In this document: in pieces, positions 36,728 through 49,693 of the stretch
Layout: each line of letters begins with the position of its first letter
Numbering within the stretch: position 1 is the first letter of the stretch
Program-made: the position numbers and the translations under genes
Notes under the pieces: generated by a model
Database searches by the model: none
What the model was told of the DNA's origin: nothing
What the model saw: only the letters and a program-made list of their open reading frames with translations
From: Drosophila pseudoobscura
Lineage: Eukaryota; Arthropoda; Insecta; Diptera; Drosophilidae
Assembly: GCF_009870125.1 (NCBI RefSeq)
Contig: NC_046681.1
Location: forward strand, 6,771,001-6,835,000
Direction: 5' to 3'
Length of the DNA stretch: 64,000 nt

Positions 36728-38763
36728 ATGACTGGAGCTGCCGCAGTACTCTTCTCGATCACGATTCCCACAAAGGCGGAAGAGGACCGTCTCAGAGGTG
36801 CCAATTCCCCAGGGCCGGCTAATGTAGCGAGCCTGGCCGGAAAAGCGACTACTTCGTCCTCCTCAACTGTGGAGACCTTGTCCACCATTCCAATCAGCGA
36901 CTCGCGGAATGAGTCACCCGAGACACCACATCTCGAAAGCTTTTACAAGAGACGAAGCGATGTCTTGCCCACCATTCGAATCGAGACGGCAAATGCCGGG
37001 TCCGCCGACCAACTGCTGGACATACCCCTGGACACCGCCCAGGAGCAGGTGCTGCAGCAGATTCTACGTAGCTTTCACATCAGCAATGCCGTGTGGCTGA
37101 GCAGCTCGGAAGGCTCCAGGTATCACGTCAGCTTTTCCATGGATTTCGATGAACAGTTCGAGAGCCTCTACGAGGCGCTACAGGAGTGGGGAATAGGCGA
37201 TCGCGAGGGCTCCACGGTGTCTGTGGTCACCTGTCTCGCCAACAGATCTTACGTCCAGCGCGAGCAACTTGACGAGCAGGCGGGTTCTTCCACGAGCAGC
37301 GAGTAATAGCGCCCGAATAGACAATGGATTTTTCACAGTAATACAACAGCTTCGTATCCATCTTCGTCTTAGGAACAACATCAACGCCCAGAAGCATGGC
37401 GCCTGGAACCGATTCATGAACTCTGTGCGCTCCCGCCTGAACGTGGCCCAGATTCTGAGAGACGTTCGTCAGGATGCGGCGATAACCTTCGACTTTTGCG
37501 TGCTTCTCGTTTCGGCAGCGTGAGAAACAAATGATCGATCGTTGATACGGCAGTTCGGTGACCTTTTCAATTGTTTCAGAGTTCTGGCCAGCTTCGGCTT
37601 GGTGGAGAACAGCACCATCTTTCTGGCTTCCAGCATGCTGATCTCCCCGCTCATGGGACCCATTATTGCCGCCATCTTTGGGACGGTAATCGAGGACCGG
37701 TCACTGCGCCGCCTGGGCATGCTGAACGAGCTGATTGGGATCTTGATTGCCACACTGGTGGGCTTCCTCTTCGGCCTGGTCGTCTGCACAACGGACAAGA
37801 AGTACGGCATCGGCGAAGGTCTCACCGAGGAGATGCTGTCGCGCTGCGACCTGCATTCACTGATCGTCGGAGTGTTCACAGCGATTCCGTCTGGAGCCGC
37901 GGCAGCCATTGCCATACTCGGAGGGAATATTGGCTCCCTAGTAGGCGTCGCCATATCTGCCTCGCTGCTGCCTCCGGCTGTAAACTCGGGACTACTGTGG
38001 GCCCTGGCCTGCATCTACAAGTTCTTTGAGAGCGACGACTCCCTCTACGTGGACGTGATCAAGTCGAGGAAGTACTCGGAGAACCAAGCCAAGGAGCTGG
38101 CAGTGCTAGGAAGCATCAGCATGTGCCTGACCCTCTCCAACGTCCTGTGCGTTTACTCGGTGGGTATTTTGGTTCTGAAGGTAAAGGAGATAGCTCCGGT
38201 CATAGGACGAAAGAACAGGCAGTTTTGGAAGCACGATATCAAGCTGGCCCGTCAGTGCAAGGTGGAGTCGGATGCGGAAATCATCGACGAGCTGCTGGCC
38301 AACCTAGCTACGGAGGATAAGCAAGCGATGGGCCTCAATAGAGACATCCTACGACACCTTGATGAAACGGGGTACCAGCACACGTGGTCGCCGCTCAGCA
38401 ATCGACACAACTCCATTCAGCCCTCTGGCTTCTCCACCATCCATCGGCTGGAGCAGCTATACACAAATCGAATAGGGAATCCTCCCGGAGAGCGTCGCAA
38501 GCGCCACAGTGTGACTAGTCGACCATCGCAGAGGAGCAACGAAAACAGCCACCAGCTGAGCCCCCCACAGCCCGTAAGCCATCCACAAATGTTTCCCTTT
38601 TGTGAGTTAAATAATTTTTCACTTGGTCCAATCCCAGCGTCCGCGCTTTGCCAGTATGCCCTCGAGCGTGAGGAAGAACGAGCCCCCAGAAGAGACCATC
38701 ATCCAGGTAGCCAGCTCCAAAGCAGCTCGCTTTACAGTCACGCCTGCTCGAGAGGACCACTAA
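36728..38763 (+). CDS. DUF389 family polytopic membrane protein
   Basis: Four exons: 36728-37302, 37373-37519, 37580-38573 and 38638-38763, giving 613 residues. The region before about residue 165 is soluble and includes an amphipathic domain at about 95-165. From about 215 to 395 comes the DUF389 membrane domain, with SMLISPLMGPIIAA, LIGILIATLVGFLFGLVV, IPSGAAAAIAILGG and GVAISASLLPPAVNSG, the family's hallmark glycine/proline-rich helices. A further hydrophobic segment follows (SMCLTLSNVLCVYSVGILVL). The tail is hydrophilic and serine-rich. Ending at the fourth exon gives a clean terminus; failing to splice 38574-38637 leaves a poorer reading to 38783. The biochemical role of DUF389 proteins is not established; transport or channel activity is only a guess. 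It has a motif 1 promoter and converges on the ICT1 gene with 65 bp between stop codons. Confidence 0.9.
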
Positions 38764-38828
38764 GAATCCATATTATTTGTTAAATGTCTACGTGTAATGA
38801 ATCTTTGTGTAACAATTTTCAATAACAA

Positions 38829-39496
38829 CTAAAAGTCCACACCTCCGGGTCCTTGTCGGTCCGCCTTGACCTGAGCGCGACTCCGTTTGAGCTGGAGGCG
38901 CTCACGGGCCGCCCGCTCTTGTCGCCGGCGCACTCTTTCTAGGGTCTCCTCGCTAGTAGCTGCCACCTCAACTTCCTGGGCCCGGATGACCGTGCGCAGT
39001 TTCTCCAAGGCATCGGCCAGGTTGAGCTGCTGGGAGCGGCTGACGTCGCTCTTGATGGAGTAGTATCCCTCCTTGGTGATCTTGTTGGCCAACACCTTGA
39101 GCAGCTTCTGGCGCGTCTCTTCTGGTATCCAATGCGCCTCAGCCAGCTTGAAACGCACGTCCACCTTGGTGTTCACGGTGTTTACGTGCTGGCCCCCAGG
39201 TCCAGAGCTGCGACTGTAGGTAATCTCGAGCTTGTCCATGGGTATGTAGCCGCTGAACTTGTTGGCACTGCTTGGGGGCTGTAATACTATTCCATGAGCA
39301 ACCAGTCGCAGAAGGAATTTAATCTTGCACTCACCGGCGGGGGCGGCGTATACAGCTGCAAACGTGCATTTGGGTAAATTTTGTCCAGCGACAAGTCGCT
39401 TTTATAGGACAACTGGCGACCCAGGAGTGTGGCGCTGGTGCGAGTGGAATTGCCTTGCCGCAGCACGCTTATAAAAGCACGCGTAATTTTATTCAT
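38829..39496 (-). CDS. mRpL58: Mitochondrial peptidyl-tRNA hydrolase ICT1 / mRpL58
   Basis: Two exons on the minus strand, 39496-39335 and 39278-38829, phase 0, 203 residues, the normal size. The N terminus is basic and hydroxylated (MNKITRAFISVLRQ), as in a mitochondrial presequence. The GGQ catalytic motif is at about 82-84 within SSGPGGQHVNTVNTKVD, the class I release-factor signature. A long basic C-terminal tail (RRRQERAARERLQLKRSR) is the part that binds the ribosome A site. The protein is a component of the mitochondrial large subunit and releases peptides from stalled ribosomes without codon specificity. An E-box (CAGCTG at 39541-39546, close to Ohler motif 5) lies 45 bp upstream. Confidence 0.92.
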
Positions 39497-42377
39497 TTTA
39501 AGCCAATTTTAACAATTTTTTAATTTGTTACGAGATCGACCAGCTGATTTGTCGGCAGCAACTACACGGTAACTACACATTGGCTACACAATGGGAAGAA
39601 ATAAGGGGTAAGGACAGCAGGCAAAACGGCCCACAAAAAAGTAACGCCTGCTAGGTAAAATCCACCCCATTTTTTTTATATACCTTGAAGACGAAAATTG
39701 TTTTTGCCTGATGTCCATACCTTTCAACAGCTCACCTTGCAATGGCTATCAAGCTAATAAATAAATATTTGGAACTGGTTCGCTGGGTGGAACTTTAACA
39801 ATTACCATTAAACTTTTGTTCTTTACCCTTATCGACATAACTTTGTATTTTCAGCAATATATTCGCCCGCCAGTTTAGTTCTGGCGAACGCACCAAATTT
39901 ATTGGCGTGAGCACCCTTCATTTTTTAACAAGTTCCTCTACGATCACTATCGATACGAGATAAAGCGTTACCAGATGGTTGAGACATTTAGGCGATTTTA
40001 TTTAAATAACATCAAAACATTGTTTAAAACCGTGAACGTCTGAATCAAACCTTCTTTGGCGATTTTATGGGAATATATATACCACCAATTGGAAGCGTTA
40101 TGTTGTGATGGCTTTACATGGCCCAGAACAGCGCATATGTAAGTCATCAGGGGAACTGGTTTGACTTGTTTCTGCGTGCTTTGTTTGCTGGCGGGACTGT
40201 GACAAAGGAAATACGGTTGTAACATAAGTGGCTGGGACACAAAGGAGTCGTTACAGGGCTGGCCTTTGGGGGTGGAAGCAGCAGCAGAGAAAGAACAACG
40301 CAATGCATTCAGCCCAACATACACAGCCCACTGAGAGCTGAGAGCAGTAGCAAGAACCATTGCCAAACGGATTGTAGGATTGCCCAAAGGGAGAGAAATG
40401 GCAGACAGCTGATTACATTATGTCTTTGCTGGCTCTCTCGCTCTTCTCTCTATTGCTCGCCTATGTGAGCATTTATCAGCTAGTCAAGCGTTCATATTTT
40501 TCAGCTCCACAATTGTGTTCATCGGTGCCGCTCCCCACAAGTGGAATTCATTTCGTGCCCATGCACCGTTAAAGATCGTGCCTTCGGTCGCTCCAACGCG
40601 CGCGTTTTCTTCTATTTTCGTTGTATTTTCTGTGTTGTGAAGAGACATACATATAATTACGCGCGGTATGCTCAACCGTTAATTTTTCGATGCGCAGTGC
40701 GGGTGTGTGTTTGTGTATGCAGCTCTATGCGCTCTTATCAGGCGCAGCTATTACATATAGAGCAAATCAGTAGACCTTTCGCCAATCGAAAAAATATTTT
40801 GTGGTTTACATTGCATCAGTTGAGCTGAGTTGAGGGTTTTGACTTTGTCCCCTCAAACAACCCCTTTCCAGGGTCCCACCTGCTTCTATCACATGCGGCG
40901 ATAAGCCGCAGGCAACGACGAGGGGAGAACTAGAACCTGATACTTGAGAACTACATACTAAATACTTAGTAGGAGGAACCTACAATCGAGAACGGTGGAG
41001 CTGGCAAAGGGGAAAATAAGACGATGGATAGGCCAACACTCATACACCGAAAGAAATATCAGCTGGCGTAGGTAGGCCCGATCGTTTCGCCTTCGGATAT
41101 TTTTAAACTATTAACAAATGTGTGCGTAGAAGCTGCATTTCTAACAAAAACTATGTGTAATTAAAACGTGTGTTTCAATCGCGCTGTAATTGTACCCGCG
41201 CCCCAAGAGTAGATGAGCTGAGTCTAAACAAAGGCGCGAGAGTACGACGCGCTAATGTATACATTCGTATGAATGTGTGTATGTATGTAAATATGAATTT
41301 GCATTAAAATGAGGCTTTGAGTGCATTCGGCGTACGCTACAAAACAAAACGAAAAGTGCGGGCATATTTGTTTTGCGAAACAGTTTGTGAAACGAGAAAT
41401 ATATTGCCATTCACAGATGCCACGCCCACCAAGGTGGGCTAACGAATTTAACGAAAATAACTAGAATGTGAATAATACAACCAATAACCAATAAAAACGC
41501 AAAAATTTCGTTAGAGCAGTGCACTTGTAGGGCATTCGACTGTCACCTTTAGCGTTACCCCACAAGAGAGCCAGTAGATTTGTCTATGCATCGCCCTCTT
41601 TCGCTCTCCATGCGGGGACAGCTGTCGGGGACCAGCAACGCAACACGTGTAGCACAGAGAGAGACAGTGAGATATAAACAGAAGAAATATAAGAAGATAA
41701 AACACATATGTATGCATATGCATGTATGTGCTTATGTAGCTGCAGCAGCCGCCAAACATTGCCTATGCGCTCTCATGGGCCTCTCTGCGCTCCCATCTAC
41801 CCTCCCAGTGGCTTTTTCACGGGCGTCGGTTATTCTGGTTTGTTAGGGGCATGGGCTGATTGGCAACGCCAACCGCTCCGCTACCTCCGCCCCCGACATA
41901 CATATGAACGTACATATGTATGTTGTATGTATGATTCTCTTCTCGTTCGACTTTTTATTATATGGCACTCTGCTTCCCCACTTTGTTCCCATTCCCCGAT
42001 TTCAAAAAGCGAATGAACTCACACACACACAGTCACAAAGCGGCTTTTAAAGAGCGAAATTAAAATTAAAATGAGAACTCGGCACACACACAAACACACG
42101 CACACACTCGAACACATTCGCGACAACAAAATATAAGTTATTCTAATTGTTGACGCCGCTCTCGAATACAGGCCTAAGCAAGACGAGACGAAAAACGAAA
42201 AAGGAAATTAAATGAAAACATAAAATGTTTAAAAGCGCGAGTCTGGCGGCAAGTTAATTTTAAATTGAAGAGATAAAAGTGAACCCTGAAGTGATAAAGT
42301 GAAGGTTGGCAAGGCCTAAAGATCAAAAGTGATAATACATACTCCTCACCCACACACACACACACATCGTCGAAACC
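39497..42377. other. Spacer and probable leader of the first ABCG gene
   Basis: A DRE (TATCGATA) lies at 39948-39955. A minus-strand frame at 39998-40387 (129 codons, hydrophobic N terminus) has no recognised domain and is doubtful. CA repeats occur at about 42019-42030 and 42085-42107. The last 250 bp before 42378, A-rich with a second CA tract, read like a 5' UTR and end in a good start context (GAAACCATG). Confidence 0.5.
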
Positions 42378-45300
42378 ATGTCCAGCTGGAGCTTGGCCAG
42401 TGCCGTCTCCCCGAACGTAACAGGTTCTGACGTCATCCGGCTAAGCAGTCTCACCTCTCGCTCCGACTCAAACTTGACAGCGCCACCCCGTCCAACGACC
42501 CCTGTGCCCGCCAAGAAGTTGTCCTCCAAGCGCCCGCCACATCTGACGCTGCAGATCAGACCCACAGCTGCCGTCTCGCCCCAATCGCACGATGCACCGC
42601 TGGCCGAGACCGAGAACAGTGCTCTGTCGGACAGCGGCCCATCCATCTACGGCACGCCTCTGGGCGCGACGCCTGCCTCAATATCGGCTGCCGCCTCTCC
42701 CGCCAGCAACAACACCAGTACCAGCACCAGCACCAGCACCAACAGCGGCTGCCATCGCAGCAGCAGCAGCACGAGCGGGTCCATATTCCCCCACGAACAG
42801 TACAAAACCATCAAGAAGATCAATATCGGCTTCGACAACATTTGCTACAGCGGAAAGTTTGGTGTCTTCCAGAGGGGTAAGTCAAAAGATACCATCTAGT
42901 ACATAGAGTAGTATGTAATTTCATATTAAATATGCCAGTCTAGTTACGCCTAAGATACCATCTATGGGAACATCCCCAGGGTTGCATACACATAGTATGC
43001 ACGTAATCGTATACATATTTAATTGTCGAGTGGCAGTCACGCATTGCTAGGAGTTATAATTTTCCGCCATATATATATAGTGTGTAGGATAAGCCTCAGT
43101 AGCTTTACTCTTCTCTGCACTGTCAAAAGCGTGCTCATTTGTATACCATAAAACACCGAATTAAGCCATAATTATCTGAAATATCATCAGCTGGGAATAA
43201 AGTGAAATTGGCTATAGTCTCGGTTCATCAATTTTTAAACTGTGTCCTAATCCTCGCTTATTGCGGAGGGAGCTTTGAATATTTCCGATTTGCCGCTATG
43301 ATCAGCTTTCAGTTTCTTGGTTCTTCGTCCAGTACGTAATAAATGCATCAATGCTTCTTGTTTCGTCTTCAAGTATTGCCTCAAGACTGGTACGAAGAAC
43401 CAGTGGAACAATTTACAACACATATAATACTCGGACAACACAATGTGTTATGCAGCTGTCGTTATATATTGACAAGCTACTGATTGAGCGAATCACTTGG
43501 GTTCAAAGGGCTTTTTAAACTAAATTAAACAAATTGCATACAGGAATCAAAGAAGTATTGTCTTGAATTACTTACATGGTCAGGGCCAAATAGGGAGGTC
43601 ACTGTAATAAGTGGGAAATACATACATGTGTACATACTATATGTGATCGCATGTACAGATACTATTTGTAATCGCATGTACAGGGCACCTCCCCAAAGCT
43701 TACACCGATTTGCATAATTTCTCTGGGTGTGACAGTCCCACAGATATACAGTGCCGATAAGAGTTGAAACTTACAACATACTGTTATGTACTGGATACCA
43801 TAAATGTTTGTGCTTATCTTTTTTGGGCTTCAAACAACTTTGCGGGGAGCGATTTGAATGCGAGTACCGACAGAAAATCGTGTGAATGAATCATCAGTGT
43901 GCATTTTCGATAGATAGGAATTCTTTAATGGACATTTAAGTGAACAGGTAGGTCTTGCTTGTGACTCATGCGTTGACTCATTTAATTGGAGTCCTGGTAT
44001 GAATTATGGCACGTGCCAGACTCTGATTACACACATGACATTTCGTTGAAGAGTGCGCGAGCTTTGAAAATGTAAGCAATAAATAATTTGAATACTACTG
44101 GGGGCATACTTATCATGCGAGAAAGGACGACGCTCTAGGCTTTAGATCCGATGCTAGATTAAATTATAATCAGTCATTGAGGTGCCCCACTTTACGCGAA
44201 GTTCAGGTGGACGTGCACCCAAGCCATACGCCCCACAAATCATAGATATGGACTCTACTTGTTCCTTGACTTCTCCACTCGTATCCGTATCAAGCAGAAA
44301 ACTTTGATCAAGGCCACTCAAACCGGTAGTATTCCCCTGAAACCTAGCCGACAACTTCTGAAACATAATACTGAAACACATGCGGTACAATGTTACTCGT
44401 GTTGTTCCATATCTATAAACTAGCTTTATCACCTTGCCAACAGCAGTGGGAACCGATAATGAGTGCTTCGAAATATATATATGGTATATGTAGCTATGAC
44501 ATACATGAATTCTTCACTATTAATTTTATTCCGATTAATTAATAGGAAAATCCTACGAAAGAAAATCGATTAGCTCTATCGTATAAATTCGGACTCCAAG
44601 CGACTACGATTTGAACTACTAGTATTACGAAACATAGTGGACAAGTGTTTTATGTTATATATGTATATTGTTTAGTAAAGACGACAACGGATATACGAAT
44701 TAATGATTTGCACGTACACGTATTTTGATGGAAACACTAGGCATTAGCTTGGTGGGGGGGGGATCTGTTGACCTCCCGATAAAACAGCATTCTTAGCTAC
44801 ATGAAAAAGGCGCAAACGTTTTAATTGATATCACTTAAGATCCATTAAATGGATTTGATTCTGGCTCTCAGTGGCGTGTCACCGTTATCGTCGTTTCCCT
44901 GCTTTCCCTTTCTATGATTTTGTTCCACATGGCCTAACATTGGCAATTATATAAACAAACCACATTATATGTATGTATAAATACAGAATAGACTTGGACT
45001 TGGAAACTTTGAGATGAGTCAGGTGACGTGGACGGCTGGGGCTTCCGCTTCACAGTTTAAAGATTGCGTGCTCTAGAAGTTTACGATTGCTGGGAAAGAT
45101 ATCCGGGACGACTAAATTTAAAATTTGAAACATAAATGATTACAAGAGCGTGACAATTACTCTGGCTTGCTTTAATTCTGTTTGAGTCTCTTGTCGCTCA
45201 TCAAGAAAGAGACCCTCAAAAGCATGAGACCTCGCATCATAGAGCGATAATTCCACATAAATAGTAAAGTAGTTCTCGAAATATACAAGAAGATGGATCA

Positions 45301-48300
45301 AATTAGTCAAACAAACAACCCACATAACATATTTTTGATTACTGCCAAGCAATGTACTTATGATATCTTATAGAACGAAAGAACGACTAGCACGATGGTC
45401 AAAGGTTCTTCTTTCACATTACAGATCTCTCGTTGTGTACTCGAAAAAGCTATTGTTCCTAGGAAAAGTATGGGATATACTCGTAGTTTGAATTGCATCG
45501 AATGTGCCTCAAGCTCTGTAGAGTTGAGTCTGAAACAGCCTGAAACAATCCTGCAAACAATCTGTACTATTACTGCTTCATACTACGCCTACTAACTTTA
45601 TTCGGACAACTTCTGTCCGAGCTATTAACGATAGGTAATGAAGGTTCTACTAAGATATTACGTGAATATCAGTTAGATATGCATATTCTATTAGATATAC
45701 AGATGCTATTTTGTTACAATACATCCGAGTATTAAGTGCCCATTCATCGTGGCAGGCCGTTTTTGCTACGGAAATAAACCTTAAACCTTGAGCTGCCCTT
45801 TAGCTCTGAAACGCACTGTATGTACATTTGTTCTGGCCCGTAATCCAAATTTGAAAATGCAATACCAGGTACAAGGCCATCCACATGACAGTGATAAGGA
45901 AGTCAGTTCGAGCCAAACAATGTGAATGCAATAAAAGTGGCTGGCAGACACCTGCTCCATGGGTTCATTTGGCTCACCATCTGGCCATCCGCCCGTAACG
46001 CCAAAGAAAAAGCATTGAGGCACTTAGGTATACGACTTTTAGTCATACTCGTGGAACTGTTGCGATAAGATTTGACGCGAATCGAAATTGATTGATAAGT
46101 CTCCCCACCAGACCCCTGGAATCTAGATTGGCCAGTAGCGATGGCTAATCGGCAGATTAACTCGACATTCAGCGTGCCCGACTACAATGTATTCTGCCCT
46201 ACGAAACAGCCTGCTTCCAATACCAATTCCGCTCCGATCCGAACCGATCCACTCCTCGAAAATTGAACTTAAATTCCTTTATGGCATTATCATACGCCAA
46301 ATGGAACACAATGAAAAGCATGCACAAGGCGATTAGCCAGCATTGAGCGACTCCGAGCGGAGGGAAGTTGAGGTTCGGCTCGCTTATCAGTGGCGGACAG
46401 AGACGAGAGAGATTCTGGGGATGTACAATACATACATATGTGCAAATGAGTATTGGAATATACTTATGTAGGAATGTGGGACAGCCTGCAGCACAGCTGC
46501 AACATTTGCAGTAATCTCAATCCTAATGTCTTGGTTGTTCTTGCCCCCTATTGATTAAATTTGACTCGGGGTTGGTAGGGTACATAGCTTGTACCTAAGT
46601 ACATATGAAGAAAGATGTGAACAGAAAAGTCCTGTTCAATGTAAGCTACAGTGTAGTGGTGGGCAAGTCCTTGCTGCCAACTACTCCCTTCACTCCAATT
46701 GCTTCAAAAAGCAATGCGAATGCGAAAACAACATACATGGAGTGTGCGTGATGAGGTTCGAGTTTCCCTTATAAGATTTCTTGTTGTCCCAAAAAGCCAG
46801 CAAAAGTGAGTCCTCGGATCGAGTCAGGATCTAATAATATTTCACAAATCCACCTATTAAGAACTTCTGTAATAATGAGCTGTAACTTATATTGATGCCA
46901 TGAATTGCTTACAGAAACCAAATACGTCCTCCAGGGTCCGACGGGCTACTTTAAGTCTGGCGAGCTGAGTGCCATCGTAGGACCCTCTGGTGCTGGCAAG
47001 AGCACACTGCTTAACATCCTCTCAGGATACACGTAATGTAACCCTGAACCTTTTCCGGATTTCCATCCTTGCTTACCAGTTAAAGTTGTTCTTCCACTAC
47101 ATAGAACATATGGTTACACGGGAGACTTTCGGGTCAATGGCAATCGACGGGACCTGAAGGCGTTCAAGCCAAATGTGGCCTTCATCAGGCAGGACACGAG
47201 TCTGCAGGCCTTCCTTACTGTCAAGGAGGCCATGAACTTTGCGGCTAACCTGAAGATTGGCACACACATGACGATTTCCGAGAAGCGAGAGCGGGTGAAG
47301 AGCATCCTGGAAGCCCTTGGGATGTACGAGAACCGCCATACGATGACAGGACAGCTGAGCGGAGGGCAAAAGAAGCGTCTGGCCATTGCTCTAGAGCTAG
47401 TGAACAATCCCCCCGTGCTAATACTAGACGAGCCGACCACGTAAGTTGCGCTGACTCCATAGTTCGGAATAGCGGAACGGAACTCACTTGATTTCTCATA
47501 TTCAGCGGCTTGGACAGCTTTACCTCCAATCAGCTGATTAACCTGCTGAAGAAACTAGCCATCGAAGGACGCACTGTCATCTGTACCATCCACCAGCCGA
47601 CGGCCCTGACGTTTGCCATGTTCGACTATCTGTATGCCATAGCAGAGGGAAGGTGCATCTACGCGGGCGGTTCACAGAACCTCCTACCCTTCCTGGGAGC
47701 CCTCAATCTGCATTGCCCGGAGTATTACAATCCAGCGGACTACTGTAATTTTGATAGCACACTCCTATCCCTATCCCATCGAATAATAAGTGCATTCTCT
47801 CGTAGTAATGGAGATAGCAACGCATGACTATGATACGGAAGATGAGAACCAGGTGGACAAGCTTGTGGCCCTAATTGACAATGGCCGAAATGAGGATTAC
47901 AGGCAGAACAGAACCGCACGGGTCGCTCAATTGGCGGCCATGAAGAAAGTTGGTAAGAATATCCAATCAAATCTATACTGGCACTCTTCACTCACTCTCT
48001 GCTCTGTATGTTCCAGACCAACTAATGGCAGCAGGACTGATCACACCAGTCACAGCTCCTGTAATGTCGACCTCTGGCCTTCCCGCGCACTACCACCAGT
48101 CGAGCAGCTTTAAGCCCCTGACGCCTATAAATGAGCTCTCCTCCCGTGTCTGGGACAGTCAAACGCCGGGCATTGGGAGCGGCGATGTCGGAAGCAAGTC
48201 CGGCGACAGTTGCTGCAAGCCAAAGAAAAATAAAAAGCCGAAGCCAGCAATAGAGCTAGATCCAAGCCATCTCTGCAATCGTGATAATATCTATGCCACG

Positions 48301-49202
48301 CCTTTCTATCGACAGCTCAGCATTCTGCTACTAAGAACTTTCCTACTCATTTGGCGGGACAGTTCGCTAACGACGATGCGATTTGCCATACACCTGATCA
48401 CCGGCCTGCTGATAGGAGCTTTGTATTTCGGAATCGGCAATGATGCCGCACACACACTCAACATCTTTCGCTACGTTTTCTACACGATCATGTTTATCAT
48501 GTACTGTGCCTTCTCCGGGATACTCGTTAAATGTAGGCCACCCCATGCAGTTGATTGTGTGATGCCTTCCTCTAATTATAATTCCGATTCTAATTTGTAG
48601 TTCCCTTGGAATTCCCGATTGTGTCGCGGGAACACTTCAACCGCTGGTACTCCCTGCGAGCCTACTACGTGGCCATTACTTTGGCCGAACTCCCCATACA
48701 GATCATATGCAGTGCACTGTTCATAGTGCCCACGTATCTGATGACCCACCAGCCAATGGAGTTGTGGAGGTTCAGTCTGTTCTTCCTGATCGTGTTCCTC
48801 ACAGCTCTGGTGGCCCAGAGCATTGGACTGGCGGTGGGAGCGGCGTTGAGTCTAAAAATGGGCTCCATTTTGGGACCCTTCTTCATTTGCCCCTTTCTTC
48901 AGTTCAGCGGGTTCTTCTTGATGGAGAAGGATGCTCCCGTCTACATGCGCTGGATGTTCGATATATCATTTCTTAAATACAGTCTGGATGGAGCTATGAT
49001 GGCCATTTTCGGGTACGATCGAGAGCGCCTCGACTGCCAGGAGATTTACTGCCACATGACGCGTCCCAAATATATACTCAAGAATTTGGACATGGCCGAT
49101 GCCAACTATGAGTTTGCCATCATTTTTCTCTTCTGCCTGTTTGTCTTCCTACGCATCATTGCCTTCTACATCATGTCGTTTCGACTCAGACTGTTCAGAT
49201 GA
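42378..49202 (+). CDS. ABCG-family half-transporter (first of tandem pair)
   Basis: Seven exons: 42378-42876, 46915-47032, 47105-47440, 47506-47744, 47806-47952, 48017-48532 and 48601-49202, giving 818 residues. Exon 1 encodes an unusually long N terminus of about 140 residues, rich in Ser/Thr/Pro with a TSTSTSTST tract. The ATPase domain has Walker A GPSGAGKS (about 189-196), signature LSGGQKKR (about 290), Walker B LILDEPTT and the H-loop TIHQPT. A linker of about 150 residues with [11 protein letters not shown] follows, then six membrane helices and a C-terminal FRLRLFR. ABCG half-transporters dimerise and export lipids, sterols or pigment precursors; the partner is unknown. Orthology to D. 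melanogaster CG5853 is possible but unchecked. Intron 1 is 4 kb; the other introns are 60-75 nt. Confidence 0.92.
42877..46914 (+). other. 4 kb first intron of the first ABCG gene
   Basis: GT-AG intron. Minus-strand frames at 43247-43441, 44154-44432, 45140-45352 and 45781-46023 lie in order and could be remains of a nested gene, though none has a known domain and codon use is AT-rich. GATAAG sites lie at about 46064 and 46095. CATATATGTA-type AT repeats are scattered through it. Confidence 0.45.
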
Positions 49203-49687
49203 TGAGGAGGTTGGCGCTGAGAAGCTTGCAGAAGAGGAAGGAACCCTCCTGCCACATTCCGATGACAGATTGAAGCTGGATTTAAATTTATGGTTTCTTT
49301 TTAAGCATTTATTTGAAAGGAACTTTTGTGCCAAAGATTGAAGAAGTCTAGAGTAGAGCATAAGGAAATCGTGATACATAACTGAAAACTTCCCCTCCCC
49401 TCCCATACACACATAAAACGATACACCACAGAGGTCAATACTGTATATGCCTGCATATAACGTTTTTATAACATACATAGTGTACACACAATTGTATTTT
49501 TGTATTGTATTAATGAAATGAACGATTTATTGACTAGTTTTAATGCGAGTCTGATTTTCAGACCTTATTAAAATACTTTCTTAAAAACGTAAAGAATAAT
49601 TATTTTATAATTTCTGTTGCTGGAAAAAACAAAATAGTTTTTTTTGACGAAATGGCTTATCCAGCTGAAGAAAGTGAATAGCTTCAA

Positions 49688-49693
49688 AATAAA
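49688..49693 (+). terminator. Poly(A) signal, first ABCG gene
   Basis: AATAAA about 485 nt after the stop codon, in a TTTTATTTTT-rich context. An ATTAAA near 49566 is an alternative. Confidence 0.45.

Noticed and set aside
39998-40387. 129-codon minus-strand frame with a hydrophobic N terminus
   Set aside because: No domain, no splice partner, no convincing start context; kept only as a doubtful note in the spacer entry.
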